A stretch of 64,000 nt of DNA, taken from Chrysemys picta bellii. Taxonomy: Eukaryota > Chordata > Testudines > Emydidae. Below are positions 43,925 through 54,190 of the stretch, piece after piece. Both the position numbers and the translations under genes were made by a program. The DNA lies in contig NC_088809.1 in the NCBI RefSeq assembly GCF_011386835.1, forward strand, positions 23,195,067-23,259,066, written 5' to 3'. The notes under the pieces were generated by a model, which saw nothing but the letters and a program-made list of their open reading frames with translations, ran no database searches and was not told the origin of the DNA. Each line of letters begins with the position of its first letter. The stretch's first letter is position 1.

Positions 43925-44091
43925 CTGGACTCCCTCGTCTTCCTCCCCCGTTGGATTTGCAGTAGGAGGTGTCATGTCCCGGTACGCTCTGTTGATAGCA
44001 TGTTTGGGAGTTTGCGTCTCTTCACCAACATGACTTGAAGCCCTGTTCTGCTTCTCAGACGCGTTCTCGCCAGCATTTTCTCTCTCTAGGG
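43925..44091 (-). CDS. Module exon c, unit 1/2 (167 nt)
   Basis: The acceptor is 'aatcattttag' and the donor GTAGGG, phase 1 to 0. The peptide runs LERENAGENASEKQNRASSH, then VGEETQTPKHAINRAYRDM, and ends GEEDEGVQ. It has no stop. It matches 47,638-47,804 closely and 13,719-13,885 distantly at the same length. The function is unknown; it is hydrophilic, Glu- and Asn-rich, with no Cys and no hydrophobic segment. Confidence 0.6.
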
Positions 44092-44334
44092 CTAAAATGA
44101 TTTCTGGTGTTATTTACTCCATCCTCCTCTCCTCTGAGGAATCTTCTCTCTTCTGCCAGCCCCTTTCCGAGCTGCCAGATGGGACCAGTCTCTCTCAATC
44201 ATGCCATTAACAGTCACTGCTGCCAAACTTACCTCTCCACCGAATTACTTAGCCCACGAGTCACATTTACCATGACATTGTTATGGCTTCCCTAGGCCTA
44301 GTTTGACTGCCACTAAGAGCCAGTGATTTATGGA

Positions 44335-44630
44335 TTCCAAAGTCAGAAGGGACCATTGTGATTATCTTGTCTGACCTCCTGTGATGCACAGGCCAGAGAC
44401 CTCCCCCAGAATAATTCCTTTTGAATTAGAGAAGATTTTTGGAGGGGGGTTACATCAAATCTTGTTTTTAGCACTGTGAGAATCCACCTTGATTGTGTTA
44501 ATTTGTTCCAGTGATTAGCGACCTCCCCGTTAAAAATGTACACCTTCTTTCCAATTTGAATAGATCTCACATCAGCCTCTAGGATCTTGTTGTAGCTTTA
44601 TCTACAAGACTGAACTTGTCCAGGGTAAAG
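44335..44630 (-). mobile_element. Old CR1 3'-end fragment inside the array
   Basis: It begins 'ccaaagtcagaagggaccat' and continues 'gtctgacctcctgtgatgca', as a reversed CR1 tail. An orthologous copy sits at the matching place in the next unit (48,050-48,330), so it predates the duplication. Confidence 0.7.
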
Positions 44631-45265
44631 CAATGCCCTTCCCATAATTATCCTCTTAGCATCACCACAAGGCTCCACATTCCCCCTAACTACCCCACAG
44701 TCCGACCTCGGACACAGGTGACACACAGGCTGCTGGCTGGAGGAAAGAGCATTTGCAATGTTCTATCAGTTTGTTGTCTCTCCTGCCCAGCCCAGACACT
44801 GGCAATAATTTAGGGCCTGAGAGGCGGCCCTTCCCAGAGAGAGAAGCTACATTTGTTTGTGCCATTTCTCACACTCCCTTTCAGTTTTACATTTTCACTC
44901 TGGACATTCTTTGGTAAGGAAAGGTGGCTTTTACTGAACTCTCCTGCTATTGGCAGTGGAGATATCTAAGCTGAGGCCAGCATTTCACATCCACTTCTAG
45001 GGGAGAAAGAGCCCCTGAACTCTGACCAAAGAGCAGAGGTCTGGAACAGGAGTCTGGAGTGAAAAGGCTCTTTTTAGCACCCAGTGAATGGGAGGGGAAA
45101 GCCCAGCCCCCAAATGGAGAACATTGTGGGCATTGGCAGAGGTCGGTGACTGAATGGATAACAGGTGTAGTTACACAGATACATTGTTTTCGTCCTCTTG
45201 CAAATCCAGATTACAAGTGAAGTACTCCCGGAGGCACAGGCAGAGGCAAGATTCCCTTCACTCAC

Positions 45266-45381
45266 TTCTGTTTTCCATGGAGCCGACCCGCACAGTCCGT
45301 GTCTGGCCAGCAGGTGATACGTGCTTCCCGCTTCTCAGTCCAAAGCCAAGTGATTCTTTTGGAGACGTGGAAACTTCAAAT
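45266..45381 (-). CDS. Module exon b, unit 2 (116 nt)
   Basis: The acceptor is 'gttatgtttag' and the donor GTGAGT, phase 2 to 1. The peptide FEVSTSPKESLGFGLRSGKH continues to a TVRVGSMENR end with no stop. It joins in frame to the 26-nt exon at 45,754 and the 167-nt exon at 43,925. Confidence 0.6.
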
Positions 45382-45601
45382 CTAAACATAACATTTACTC
45401 CCATCACTCCTGCACTGCCACATCATGAAACCACGTCCCCAGGGAGAAAGAGCCTTTAGCGTGTAGATCAGATGTTTAACTGGGAAGGGGGTTTAGGACC
45501 TCTCCAAATGGCAAAGGGAATTCCTAAAATGATTTTCATTTTCATTCCCTAGCATGAATGATCCACCCTCCTGAGGAATTAAATCACTTTAGTAAGAAGT
45601 G

Positions 45602-45605
<4 letters not shown>

Positions 45606-45641
<36 letters not shown>
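45606..45641. repeat. (CA)n microsatellite
   Basis: About 18 CA units, present only in the middle unit. The other two units have 'aaacaccaccagg' or 'aaacacccccacgg' at this place. Confidence 0.9.
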
Positions 45642-45643
<2 letters not shown>

Positions 45644-45753
45644 CTATGGGGATGGAGAGATGGCCTGTGACTGGCCCCTAGCCTTATTTTCAAATTGCCA
45701 ATATGTTGCAGGGAGCACTTCATAGTGCTGTGAAAAGCAACTCACAAACTCAC

Positions 45754-45779
45754 CTTTGCCTAAGGCCTGCTACATCCAC
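45754..45779 (-). CDS. Module exon a, unit 2 (26 nt)
   Basis: It lies between 'cccttttag' and donor GTGAGT, phase 0 to 2, and encodes VDVAGLRQ plus a split codon. Confidence 0.55.
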
Positions 45780-45838
45780 CTAAAAGGGAAAAACAAAGAC
45801 AGCAAACTTCAGATAACTTGCTGCTAAGCCTTTCTTTA

Positions 45839-46131
45839 GGGCTGGTCTACACTGGGGGGGGATCGATGTAAGGTACGCAACTTCAGCTACGTGAATAACG
45901 TAGCTGAAGTCGACGTACCTCCCTCGACTTACCTCGCGGTGTGGACCCTGTAAAGTCGAAGTCTGGCGCTCCCCTGTCGACTCCGCTTACTCCTCGCGCC
46001 GAGCTGGATTACCGGAGTCGACGGGGAGCACTTTCGGGTTTGATTTATCGTGTCTAGATGAGACGCGATAAATCGATCCCCAGAAGATCGATCGCTACCT
46101 GCCGAATCGGGCGAGTAGTGTTGACTAGCCC
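45839..46131. mobile_element. MITE of the 'TCTACACTA' family, only in the middle unit
   Basis: The left end is 'gggctggtctacactgg' and the right end in reverse is 'ggggctagtcaacact'. The interior has inverted arms 'aacttcagctacgtgaa' and 'acgtagctgaagt'. Units 1 and 3 have an uninterrupted 'ttttctaagtggagccca' at the matching place, so it inserted after the duplication. Confidence 0.8.
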
Positions 46132-47637
46132 CGAGCCCATTTAACTTAAAATCAATTAGCAAAACTGGTGCCCAACACTGTGGATGTTCCTCATTTGATT
46201 TAAAACCTCCTTTTCCATGATAAAACTTGAATGGACACCCATATAACCGCCTCTGGCGTTTGGTAGCTCCTGTAACACTGAACTGAGGCTCCCTGGGGTC
46301 CTACTCTGTGGACTACAGCAACACTGGCTCCAGGGCCTCTGACACCATTTCCCAGCCTGCTTAGGGTCCAGGACAGGGACAGAACAGACTGGAAACTCCT
46401 ACAAAAGCCAATGGGAAGTTTTGGAGGGCATGATTTCTACAGACAGTTTTCTGAGCCAATGAGGTGTCAGGACTGCTCAGTCCCTCAGTGGGAGGGGACA
46501 GGCTGCCTCAGAGGCGAAGGGATTGTTCTGTTTTCACTTTGGGGCTGTTTAAGTTTAGAGCTGGGATGGGGAGAGGAGCAGACGGCCTGGGGAGTTTGTA
46601 ATCAGGTCCCACTCCCCATACGCAGGGGGACTTTGAATTATGAGCCAGCTGACACCCCCACATAACTCCAGACCATGGAGCCAGGAGACGACCCGGTCTC
46701 ACCCAGGGCAGGGGTGAAAAAAAGGGAATCCATTTCTTTTGATATAAGCCTGCCCACCTTGACATGCCTTCAGCACTCATGCGGGACTTGTCCCTCAGCA
46801 TCCCATCTGCCAAGCAGGAGCAGGGGGTTGTGTGCAAGGGGCAATGGAGGAAAGCGGGGAATTTGTTATATTCTTGATGTTTAAGTTCATCTTAACCCCA
46901 TCCTTCTCTAGAGCCTTTGTTTGCAGTTCCCAATAATGTCCTCTGTATCACATTGTTCTTTTTGAGTGCAGCATTTCATTCGATGCAGCTTGTATGAATG
47001 AATTTTGTTGTTCATGTGCTGGGTTATATCCTTGTAAACAGAATCATGGAATAAGTTATTTTCCAAAGGGGCAGCAGCTCTTGTGTCCCAGGCATGGAGA
47101 GGAGTCACCCTGGATGAAAGCACCAGGTGCTAGAATAGAACCTAGAAGCCAAGCCATGTGAGCAGGGGGGATATGTCCCTGTGATTAGCAAGCACAGGGA
47201 GGAGCCTTCAGCCAGCCCTCAGGAGAGAGGCTCGATGAACTTGTTTCCAATTGAATTCCAACCACTTCTGTGTTTTGTGAAAGTGATAATAAATGTTCCT
47301 TTCCCATTTCCAAAGTAACAGCAACCCAGCTTCAGATGGACAGGAGAGGAATTATAAGAATGCTGAAACTTGTCCCAAACAGAGCAGTAATAAGGTTTGG
47401 GGTCTTTGGATGGTTTAGAAAACAATGGGGTTAGTCTAACCTGTGAACTTGTAAGAGAGAAAACATGAACATTAGTGTTTCCCCAAAGTGTATAACAAAG
47501 TGTACAGCAAGGGACCTGATCCAATGCTCAGCCTTTCTGCTCACTGACCCCGGAGCATTGGGCCAAGCCATCTGACTTTATGCCAGTGGGCATCCGCACA
47601 GCAGTTTGAATATTTATGCTATGTAATTGGTCCCTAC

Positions 47638-47804
47638 CTGGATGCCCTCGTCTTCCTCCAACGTTGGACTAGTAGTGGGAGGTGTCATGTCCCAGGATGT
47701 TCTGTTGATACCATGTTTGGGAGCTTGCGTCTCTTCACCAACATGACTTGAAGCCCTGTTCTGCTTCTCAGACGTGTTCTCTCCAGCACTTTCTCTCTCT
47801 AGGG
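47638..47804 (-). CDS. Module exon c, unit 2/3 (167 nt)
   Basis: Same acceptor and donor as 43,925-44,091, phase 1 to 0. The peptide starts LERESAGENTSEKQNRASSH and ends LEEDEGIQ. Several changes relative to the unit-1 copy alter amino acids but none introduces a stop or shifts frame. Confidence 0.6.
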
Positions 47805-48049
47805 CTAAAATGATTTCTGGTGTTATTTACTCCATCCTCCACTCCTCTGAGGAATCTTCTCTCTTCTGCCAGCCCCTTTCCCTGCTGCCAGATGGGACCA
47901 GCCTCTCTCAATACATGCCATCAACAATCACTGCTGCCAAACTCACCTCTCCACAGAATTACGGAACCCAAGAATCCCATTTACCTTGACAAGTTCGTGA
48001 CGTCCCTAGGCCTAGTTTGAGGGCTATTAAGATCCAGTGATGTACAGAT

Positions 48050-48330
48050 ATCAACCCCAGAAGGGATCATTGTGATCATCTCGTTTGACCTTCTGTATAA
48101 CACAGGCCACATGTTTCCAGAATAAGTTCGTTTGAATTAGATACAATCTTATTGATTTTTTAAGATCATATCTTGTTTCTTAGACTGTGAGAATCCATCT
48201 TGACCCTTGTTAATTTGTTCAAATGGTTAATTACCCTGCCTTTTAAAAATATACACCTTATTTACAGTTTAAATATAGCTTGCTTCAGCTTCTAGGATAT
48301 TATTTTGCCTTTCTCTGCTAGACTGAACAT
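48050..48330 (-). mobile_element. Old CR1 3'-end fragment, duplicate of 44,335-44,630
   Basis: The order of landmarks is the same ('agaagggatcattgtgatca', 'gactgtgagaatccatcttg', 'ctctgctagactgaacatg'). It shares position in its unit with the earlier copy. Confidence 0.7.
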
Positions 48331-48893
48331 GTCCAGGCCCTGGTAAAGCAAGACCCTTCTCATAATAATTGTTTTACGGCACCATGAGGCTCCATATTCC
48401 CAGAAGTGACCCCTAATCATCCCAGAGTCCTGCCTTGGAAAGAAGTGACACACAGGCTGCCTGATGTAGAAAAGTGCAATTTTTATGTTGTGTCAGTCTG
48501 TTGTCCCTCCTGCCTACCCCCAACACTGTCAATAATTTGGGCCTGATTGGAGGTCCTTCCCTCCAATAGTTTGTGCCATTTTCTCACGCTCCCTTTCATT
48601 TTGCCTTTTCACTCTGGACACTCTTTGATAAGGAAACGTGACTTTTACCGAACTCCCCTGCGAATCCCCACATTGGTAGTGGAGATATCCAAGCTGAGGC
48701 CAGCATTTCACATCCGCTTCTAGGGGAGAAAGAGCCCCTGAACTCTGACCAAAGATCAGGAGTCTGGAGTGAAAAGGCTCTTTTTAGCACCCAGTGAATG
48801 GGAGAGGAACACTGTTTTCATCCTCTAGCAAATCCAGATTATAAGTGAAGTTCTCTCGGAGGCACAGGCAGAAGCAGAATTCCCTTTACTCAC

Positions 48894-49009
48894 CTTTGTT
48901 TTTCTTGGAGCCGACCCGCACAGTCTGTGTCTGGTCAGAAGAGGTTAAATGCATCCCGCTTCCTAGTCCAGGGTCAACTGATTCTTTTGAAGATGTGGAA
49001 ACTTCAAAT
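48894..49009 (-). CDS. Module exon b, unit 3 (116 nt)
   Basis: The acceptor is 'gttatgtttag' and the donor GTGAGT, phase 2 to 1. The peptide FEVSTSSKESVDPGLGSGMH continues to TVRVGSKKNK without stops. The length is identical to unit 2. Confidence 0.6.
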
Positions 49010-49353
49010 CTAAACATAACATTTACTCCCATCACTCCTGCACTGCCGCATCATGAAACCAAGTCCTCAGGGAGAAAGAGCCTTTAGCATGTAGATCAGA
49101 TGTTTAACTGGGAAGGGGGCTTAGGACCTCTCCAAATGGCAGAGGGAATTCCTCAAATGATTTTCATTTTCATTCCCTAGCATGAATGATCCACCCTCCT
49201 GAGGAATTAAATCACCTTAGTAAGAAGTGAAACACCCCCACGGCTATGGGGACAGAGGGTTCGTGCCTGTGACTGGCCTGGCTTTATTTTCAAGTTTCAC
49301 ATATGTTGTTTGGGACTTGACATAGTGGAATGAAAAGCAACTCACAAACTCAC

Positions 49354-49379
49354 CTTTGCCTAAGGTCTGCTACACACAC
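49354..49379 (-). CDS. Module exon a, unit 3 (26 nt)
   Basis: It lies between 'cccttttag' and donor GTGAGT, phase 0 to 2, and encodes VCVADLRQ plus a split codon. This is the most upstream module exon of the array. No phase-0 exon to feed it was found between here and the class I gene at 51.9 kb. Confidence 0.5.
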
Positions 49380-49994
49380 CTAAAAGGGAAAAACAAAGAC
49401 AGTAAACTTCAGATAACTTGTTTTCTAAGTGGAGCCCATTTAACTTAAAATCAATTAGCAAAACTGGTGTCCAACACTGTGAACATCCTTCATTTGATTT
49501 AAATTTCTTTTTTCATGATAAAGCTTGAATTGACAACAACGTAACCCCCGGTGGAGTTTGGTAGCTCCTGTAACACCGAACTGAGCCGCCTTAGGATCTG
49601 ACTCTCTGGACTACAGCAACACTGGCTCCAGGGCCTCTGGACATCATTTCCCAGCCTGCTTAAGGTCCAGGACAGATTGGAAACTAGTACAAAAACCATT
49701 GGGTGTTTTGGAAGGCTTGATTCCTACGGACAGTTTGCTGGACCAATAAGGTACCAGGACTGCTCCATCCCTAAGTGGAGGGGACAAGCTGCCTCGGAGG
49801 CAAAGGGATTGTTCTGTTTTCATTTTGGGGCTGTTTAAGTTTAGAGCTAGGATGGGGAGAGGAGCAACACAGACTGGGGACTTTGTAATCAGCTCCCACT
49901 CCCCATTCACAGGGACACTTTGAACTATGATGGGGTTGAGTAGGTCATCTGGGAGTGCCGGTGATCAGGGAGACAGAGAACCATCAGCCACCGC

Positions 49995-50640
49995 TGCCTA
50001 GACTTTAAGGTCAGAAGGGACCATTATGATCATGTAGTCTGACCTCCTGCACAATGCAGGCCACAAAATCTCACCCACTCACTCCTGGAATAATCCTCTC
50101 ACCTATGTCTCAGCTATTGAAGTCCTCAAATCATGGTTTAAAGACTTCAAGATGCAGAGAATCCTCCAGCAAATGACCCCTGCCCCATACTGCAGAGGAA
50201 GGCAAAAAACCTCCAGGGCCTCTGCCGATCTACACTGGAGGAAAATTCCTTCCCGACCCCAAATATGGCGATCAGCTGAACCCTGAGCATGTGGGAAAGA
50301 CTCACCAGCCAGAAACCCAGGAAAAAGTTCTCTGTAGTAACTTCTAACATCCCATCATTGACCATTGGTCTTATTTACCACTAATGGCAATTAATTGACC
50401 TTTGACTAAGATCATGTTATCCCATCAAACCGTCCCCTCCATAAACGTATCTAGTTTAATCTTGAAGCCAGATAGGTCTTTTGCCCCCACTGCTTCCCTT
50501 GGAAGGCTGTTCCAGAACTTCACTCCTCTGATGGTTAGAAACCTTCATCTAATTTCAAGTCTAAACTTCCTAACGGCCAGTTTATATCCATTTGTTCTTG
50601 TGTCCATATTGGTACTGACGTGAAATAATTCCTCTCCCTT
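49995..50640 (-). mobile_element. CR1 3'-end fragment
   Basis: It opens 'agactttaaggtcagaaggg' and continues with 'gatcatgtagtctgacctcc' and 'ggaaggctgttccagaactt', the reversed CR1 tail and C-terminal coding region. It is followed directly by a plus-strand CR1 tail. Confidence 0.75.
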
Positions 50641-50649
50641 GTATTCATC

Positions 50650-51727
50650 AACTTCTGAGGACAGGACAAGAAGCAATGGACTTAAATTGCAACAAGGGAG
50701 GTTTAGGTTGGACATTAGGGAAAAAAATCTTGTCAGGATGGTTAAGCACTGGAATAAATTGCCTAGAGAGGTTGTAGAATCTCTCTCATTGGAGGTTTTA
50801 AGAGCAGGTTAGTCAGGGATGGTCTATATCAGAGGTCTTAAAACATGCGGCCTGTGGGGCTAGTTCCTGCAGCCTGCAAAGCTCCCCGTGGCCCACTCCC
50901 CACCCCCTCCAGGCCAGGGGTGGGCAAACTATAGCCCCCGTGGCACCGCAAGCCCTGCGCCGCTCCCTGAAGCGGCCGGCACCACGTCCCTGTGGCGGCG
51001 GGGAGTGGGGGTGGGGGCAGAGGGCTCTGTGCGTTGCCCTCCCTTCCAGGCACCGCCCCTCCGCAGCGCCCATTGGCCGGGAACGGGGAACCGCGGCCAA
51101 TGGGAGCTTCAGGGGAGGTATCTGGAGGAGCAGCAAGGCCAGTGCACGGAGCCCTGTGGCCCCCTTCCCCAGGGGCCGCAGGCATGTGGTTCCAGCTGCT
51201 TCCCGGAGTGGCGCTGGGCCAGGGCAGGCAGGCAGGGAGCCTGTCCTGGCCCCGGAGCTGCTCTAGGTAAGCGGCGCTGGGCCGGAGGCCGCACCCCAAA
51301 CCCCTCCTGCACCCCAACTCCCTTCCCTGAGCCCCCTGCCGCACCCTGCATCCATCCTGCACCCCAACTCCCTGCCCTGAGCCCTGGCCACATCCCGCAC
51401 CCCTCCTGCACCCCCTGGGAGCAGGGAGGGGGTGGAGTTAGGGTGGGGACTTCAAGGAAAGGGGTTGGAATGGGGGCAGGGAAGGGGTGGGAAAGGCAGG
51501 GAAGGGGCGGGGCCTAATAGAAGGGGCAGAGTTGGGGCAGGGCTGGGGGCAGCAGGGGAGGGGTGTCAGTGATGCGGCCCTCGGGCCAATGCACTAGTCC
51601 TCATGTGGCCCTCATGGTCATTTGAGTTTGAGATCCCTGGTCTAGATAATATCTAGTCCTGCTTTGAGTGCAGGGGACTGGACTAGACGTCCTCTCGAGG
51701 TCCCTGCCAGTTCTAGGATTCTATGGT
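50650..51727 (+). mobile_element. CR1 3'-end fragment split by a hAT-like insertion
   Basis: The left part holds 'aggtttaggttggacattag' and 'tggttaagcactggaataa'. The right part holds 'tagtcctgctttgagtgcag' and ends near 'ttctaggattctatgg', the CR1 terminus. An 810-bp insert separates them. Confidence 0.8.
50830..51639. mobile_element. hAT-like element, 810 bp, in CR1
   Basis: The flanks GTCTATAT (50,822-50,829) and GTCTAGAT (51,640-51,647) match at 7 of 8 bases. The ends are 'cagaggtcttaaaac' and, in reverse, 'cagggatctcaaactc'. The interior is G/C-rich and non-coding; a 'gtgggcaaactatagccc' piece resembles another transposon relic at 30.48 kb. Confidence 0.75.
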
Positions 51728-51895
51728 ACTAGAGCAATAGTTGGAGATTTCCCGAAAAGCCTCATTGTAGACAAGGCCTATGAGCAGGAGTGATGATCTC
51801 CTGTCAGTGGCTCCAGGCTAAAATCCACAAGCAAATACTGATGGCTGTTCAGAGATGGTCACTTGAAAAGAGGCGATGGGTCTCTTGTCACTTAC

Positions 51896-51928
51896 CCTGA
51901 GCTACAGCGTAGCCGTCTCCCGTCCTCC
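51896..51928 (-). CDS. MHC class I heavy chain, first cytoplasmic exon
   Basis: A 33-nt exon between acceptor 'ttctctctgcag' and donor GTAAGTG, phase 1 both sides. It encodes RTGDGYAVAQ, which recalls the tyrosine-containing cytoplasmic motif (GY-A-x-A) of tetrapod class I tails. It is in frame with the transmembrane exon. The next exon is unclear: a candidate near 51.8 kb would add only four residues before a stop, which I do not rely on. Confidence 0.7.
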
Positions 51929-52322
51929 CTGCAGAGAGAAGGCAAATTTCAGTGAATGCAGCTCCTGAGGTAGGAACCGACTCCGATCTGTGTCCACAGC
52001 TCAGAAACAGGACCCCTGGCGCCAGTAATGGACTCAAGGTCCCAGGCGCTCACGATCGGCAGGAGAGAAAGACACGAGACAGTTTCCAAAGATCTCAGCC
52101 CACTGGCTGCTGGGCTCACTGGAAAACCGAGCCTCATATAAACTGTAACCCGCACCCAGGTTCTGGGTCTGGCCCTCCAGCAGCTCCTCTGGGGGTCATT
52201 AGCTCAGTCCCGCAGTGGGACAGTCACACAGTACTGACACTGGCTCCTGTATTGCTGTTGGCCTTAGGTGGGTGTGCAGGGCCCGGCAAGTCCAGGGAAT
52301 GCCCCCAACCCAGCCACTTTAC

Positions 52323-52424
52323 CTGGGCATTGCTTTTTCCAGAAGAATACTCCGATTATAACACCAATCAGGACAGCTGCAGTGATAACTCCAGCCACAA
52401 TGGGAATCAGACTATTATTTGGTT
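52323..52424 (-). CDS. MHC class I heavy chain, transmembrane exon
   Basis: A 102-nt exon, acceptor 'attccatttcag', donor GTAAAG, phase 1 both sides. The peptide is EPNNSLIPIVAG, then VITAAVLIGVIIGVFFW, then KKQCPG: a short connecting segment, one hydrophobic helix of about 23 residues, and a basic stop-transfer. Size and phase match class I genes of other vertebrates. Confidence 0.9.
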
Positions 52425-52429
52425 CTGAA

Positions 52430-53582
52430 ATGGAATGGAGAGAATGAGCAATGGGGAAAAATCCCCCACTAAAACCCCCCTTTCATCCCAGTGCAGGGAT
52501 CAGTCAGTCAGCTCCCCAGATAAGGGCTGAATCCTGCAACCATCCACCCCTTCCAATGCAGCCACCATGCACCTACCAGGCATTATACCCCACCACAGAA
52601 AGTCCTGGACACTAGACCCAGCCTCTACCACTTCAATTCATAATAAATATTTAGCACTTAAAATAGAAGACTTTTATAACATTAATCAATCTTCATCAAC
52701 CGAACTATGGGAGAGAATGAATGTCAGTATCGTCCCTAAACGGGAAAGGGGGAACACTTGCTGAAGATCACACAGAATCAGTGAAAGAGCCAGGAATAGA
52801 CCCCAGGAATCCTGACTTCCAGCCCCTCCTCCCCTAACCCACCTGCCCCCACTCCCCTTCCAGAAACAGAACCCAGGAGTCCTGGCTCCCAGCCCCTAGC
52901 TCCCCCTTGACCACCCTGACTTTCATGACTAATGGAACACAGTCCCATTGTGTGATTCTGGTGACAAACTGGAAACTGACCTCAAAGCTCTGGATTTCCC
53001 TGCCATGAATATAGTTAGACACTATGCGTGTTTTTTGAGGGGGCAGGAAGTGAAGAGGGGACGATAGAGATATTTTAATACTGTTCTTGGTTTATATGAA
53101 CCTGTTAAACCCCAAGTTCTGTATACACTTTAAGTTTCATTAATCAGCTTCTCCTGTTGTCTGAAAGATCCACATAATAATACAGCAAAAAGAAAAATAT
53201 TTCTAAGAGAATAAGGAAATGTGGTTTATGACACAAAAATTGGCAGGGGACGTAGTAGCAGGATTATGATGTGAAACCATCTGTTGACTAGATTTCCAGT
53301 GCAGGCTGCCCTTTTAGAAATTGTTTGCACTTCCAAATGCTGCATTTTTCCACTTCCCAATTAACCAAGCAAAAAGATGGGTAATAAATTCTCTCTCGAC
53401 TTCCTTGTGCTGGGGCATAGGAGACACTCCCCCGATGCAGGGCTCTAATCTGCCTCCTCGCTCCATTCCAAGGCCAGACTCTCTCTTCCAGCATCACTGC
53501 GCACAGAAACAAGCTGCTCCCAACATTAAACCTCTACCTCTGGCCACATGGGCCCATAGAGTCGTGTTTCTGAGAACCTGCT
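52430..53582. other. Class I intron; no further feature
   Basis: This is the left part of the intron between the alpha-3 and transmembrane exons. I see no exon or nameable repeat here. Confidence 0.5.
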
Positions 53583-53660
53583 GAATCCTAGGACTAGAAG
53601 GGACCTCGAGAGCTTATCTAGTCCCGTCCCCTGCACTCATGGCAGGACCACGAGTGCATG
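53583..53660 (-). mobile_element. Short CR1 3'-end relic
   Basis: The stretch 'cctaggactagaagggacct' then 'gagagcttatctagtccc' is a reversed CR1 tail. A second relic in the other orientation sits at about 53,860-53,905 ('cagatgattagaatggtccc', plus strand). Confidence 0.6.
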
Positions 53661-54190
53661 AAGTTGAGAACGGGCTGGAAGCTGAAGCAAGACCAACTCT
53701 GTCTGGAAATAAGGGGCAGATTTGAGCTTCTCCTGGGATGTGATAAATTCTCCATCCCTTGGAGACTACATCTGGAATGGAAATCTCTTTCTGAAGGATC
53801 AGCGCTGGTTTGCCCACAGATGGCCAGACTGTGATTCCCCCCTGCCCTGGACTAGGCAGGAGCTCAGATCAGATGATTAGAATGGTCCCTTCAGGCCTTA
53901 ATGTCTCGTTGTTAATCTTCTCCCTTCAGAGACACTGTATTGCTGAGATGTATCCAACAGCCCCAGAGGCAGCAAACTGGAGAGCAAGACATGAGCCCCA
54001 GGCACTGTGGGTCCCAACTCTAGCACAAGAACTTGACTGCAGGGGGACAGAGCCAAAGAGGACAGGGCCTCACAGACCCTGAGAAAGTCCAGCTTCAGCC
54101 TATAAATCCAAATGAGAATTTTTCAGGGGTTGAGTTTAATGGATTCCCCCTCTCCCACTAGGAAAACAGGCAAACACACAAACTCCTTAC

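Larger units (their letters stand above)
42000..49990 (-). repeat. Tandem array of three module-bearing units (about 3.1-3.7 kb each)
   Basis: Collinear landmarks recur three times: a 26-nt exon (42,663; 45,754; 49,354), a 52-116-nt exon (42,256; 45,266; 48,894), and a roughly 360-bp block starting near 42,880, 46,270 and 49,570. A 167-nt exon and a reversed CR1 tail recur twice (43,925 and 47,638; 44,335 and 48,050). Spacing is 3,091 and 3,600 for the 26-nt exons. The middle unit carries an extra MITE and a CA tract. Similarity between units is high throughout, introns included, so the array arose by segmental duplication. Confidence 0.8.

Noticed and set aside
50888..51517. 209-codon plus-strand frame and overlapping frames
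   Set aside because: Compositional frame in the G/C-rich hAT-like insert, with no conserved motif.
51781..51841. Candidate second cytoplasmic exon of the class I gene
   Set aside because: An acceptor-like 'gattttag' leads to only four residues before a stop and does not resemble known tails. Kept as a possibility but not annotated.
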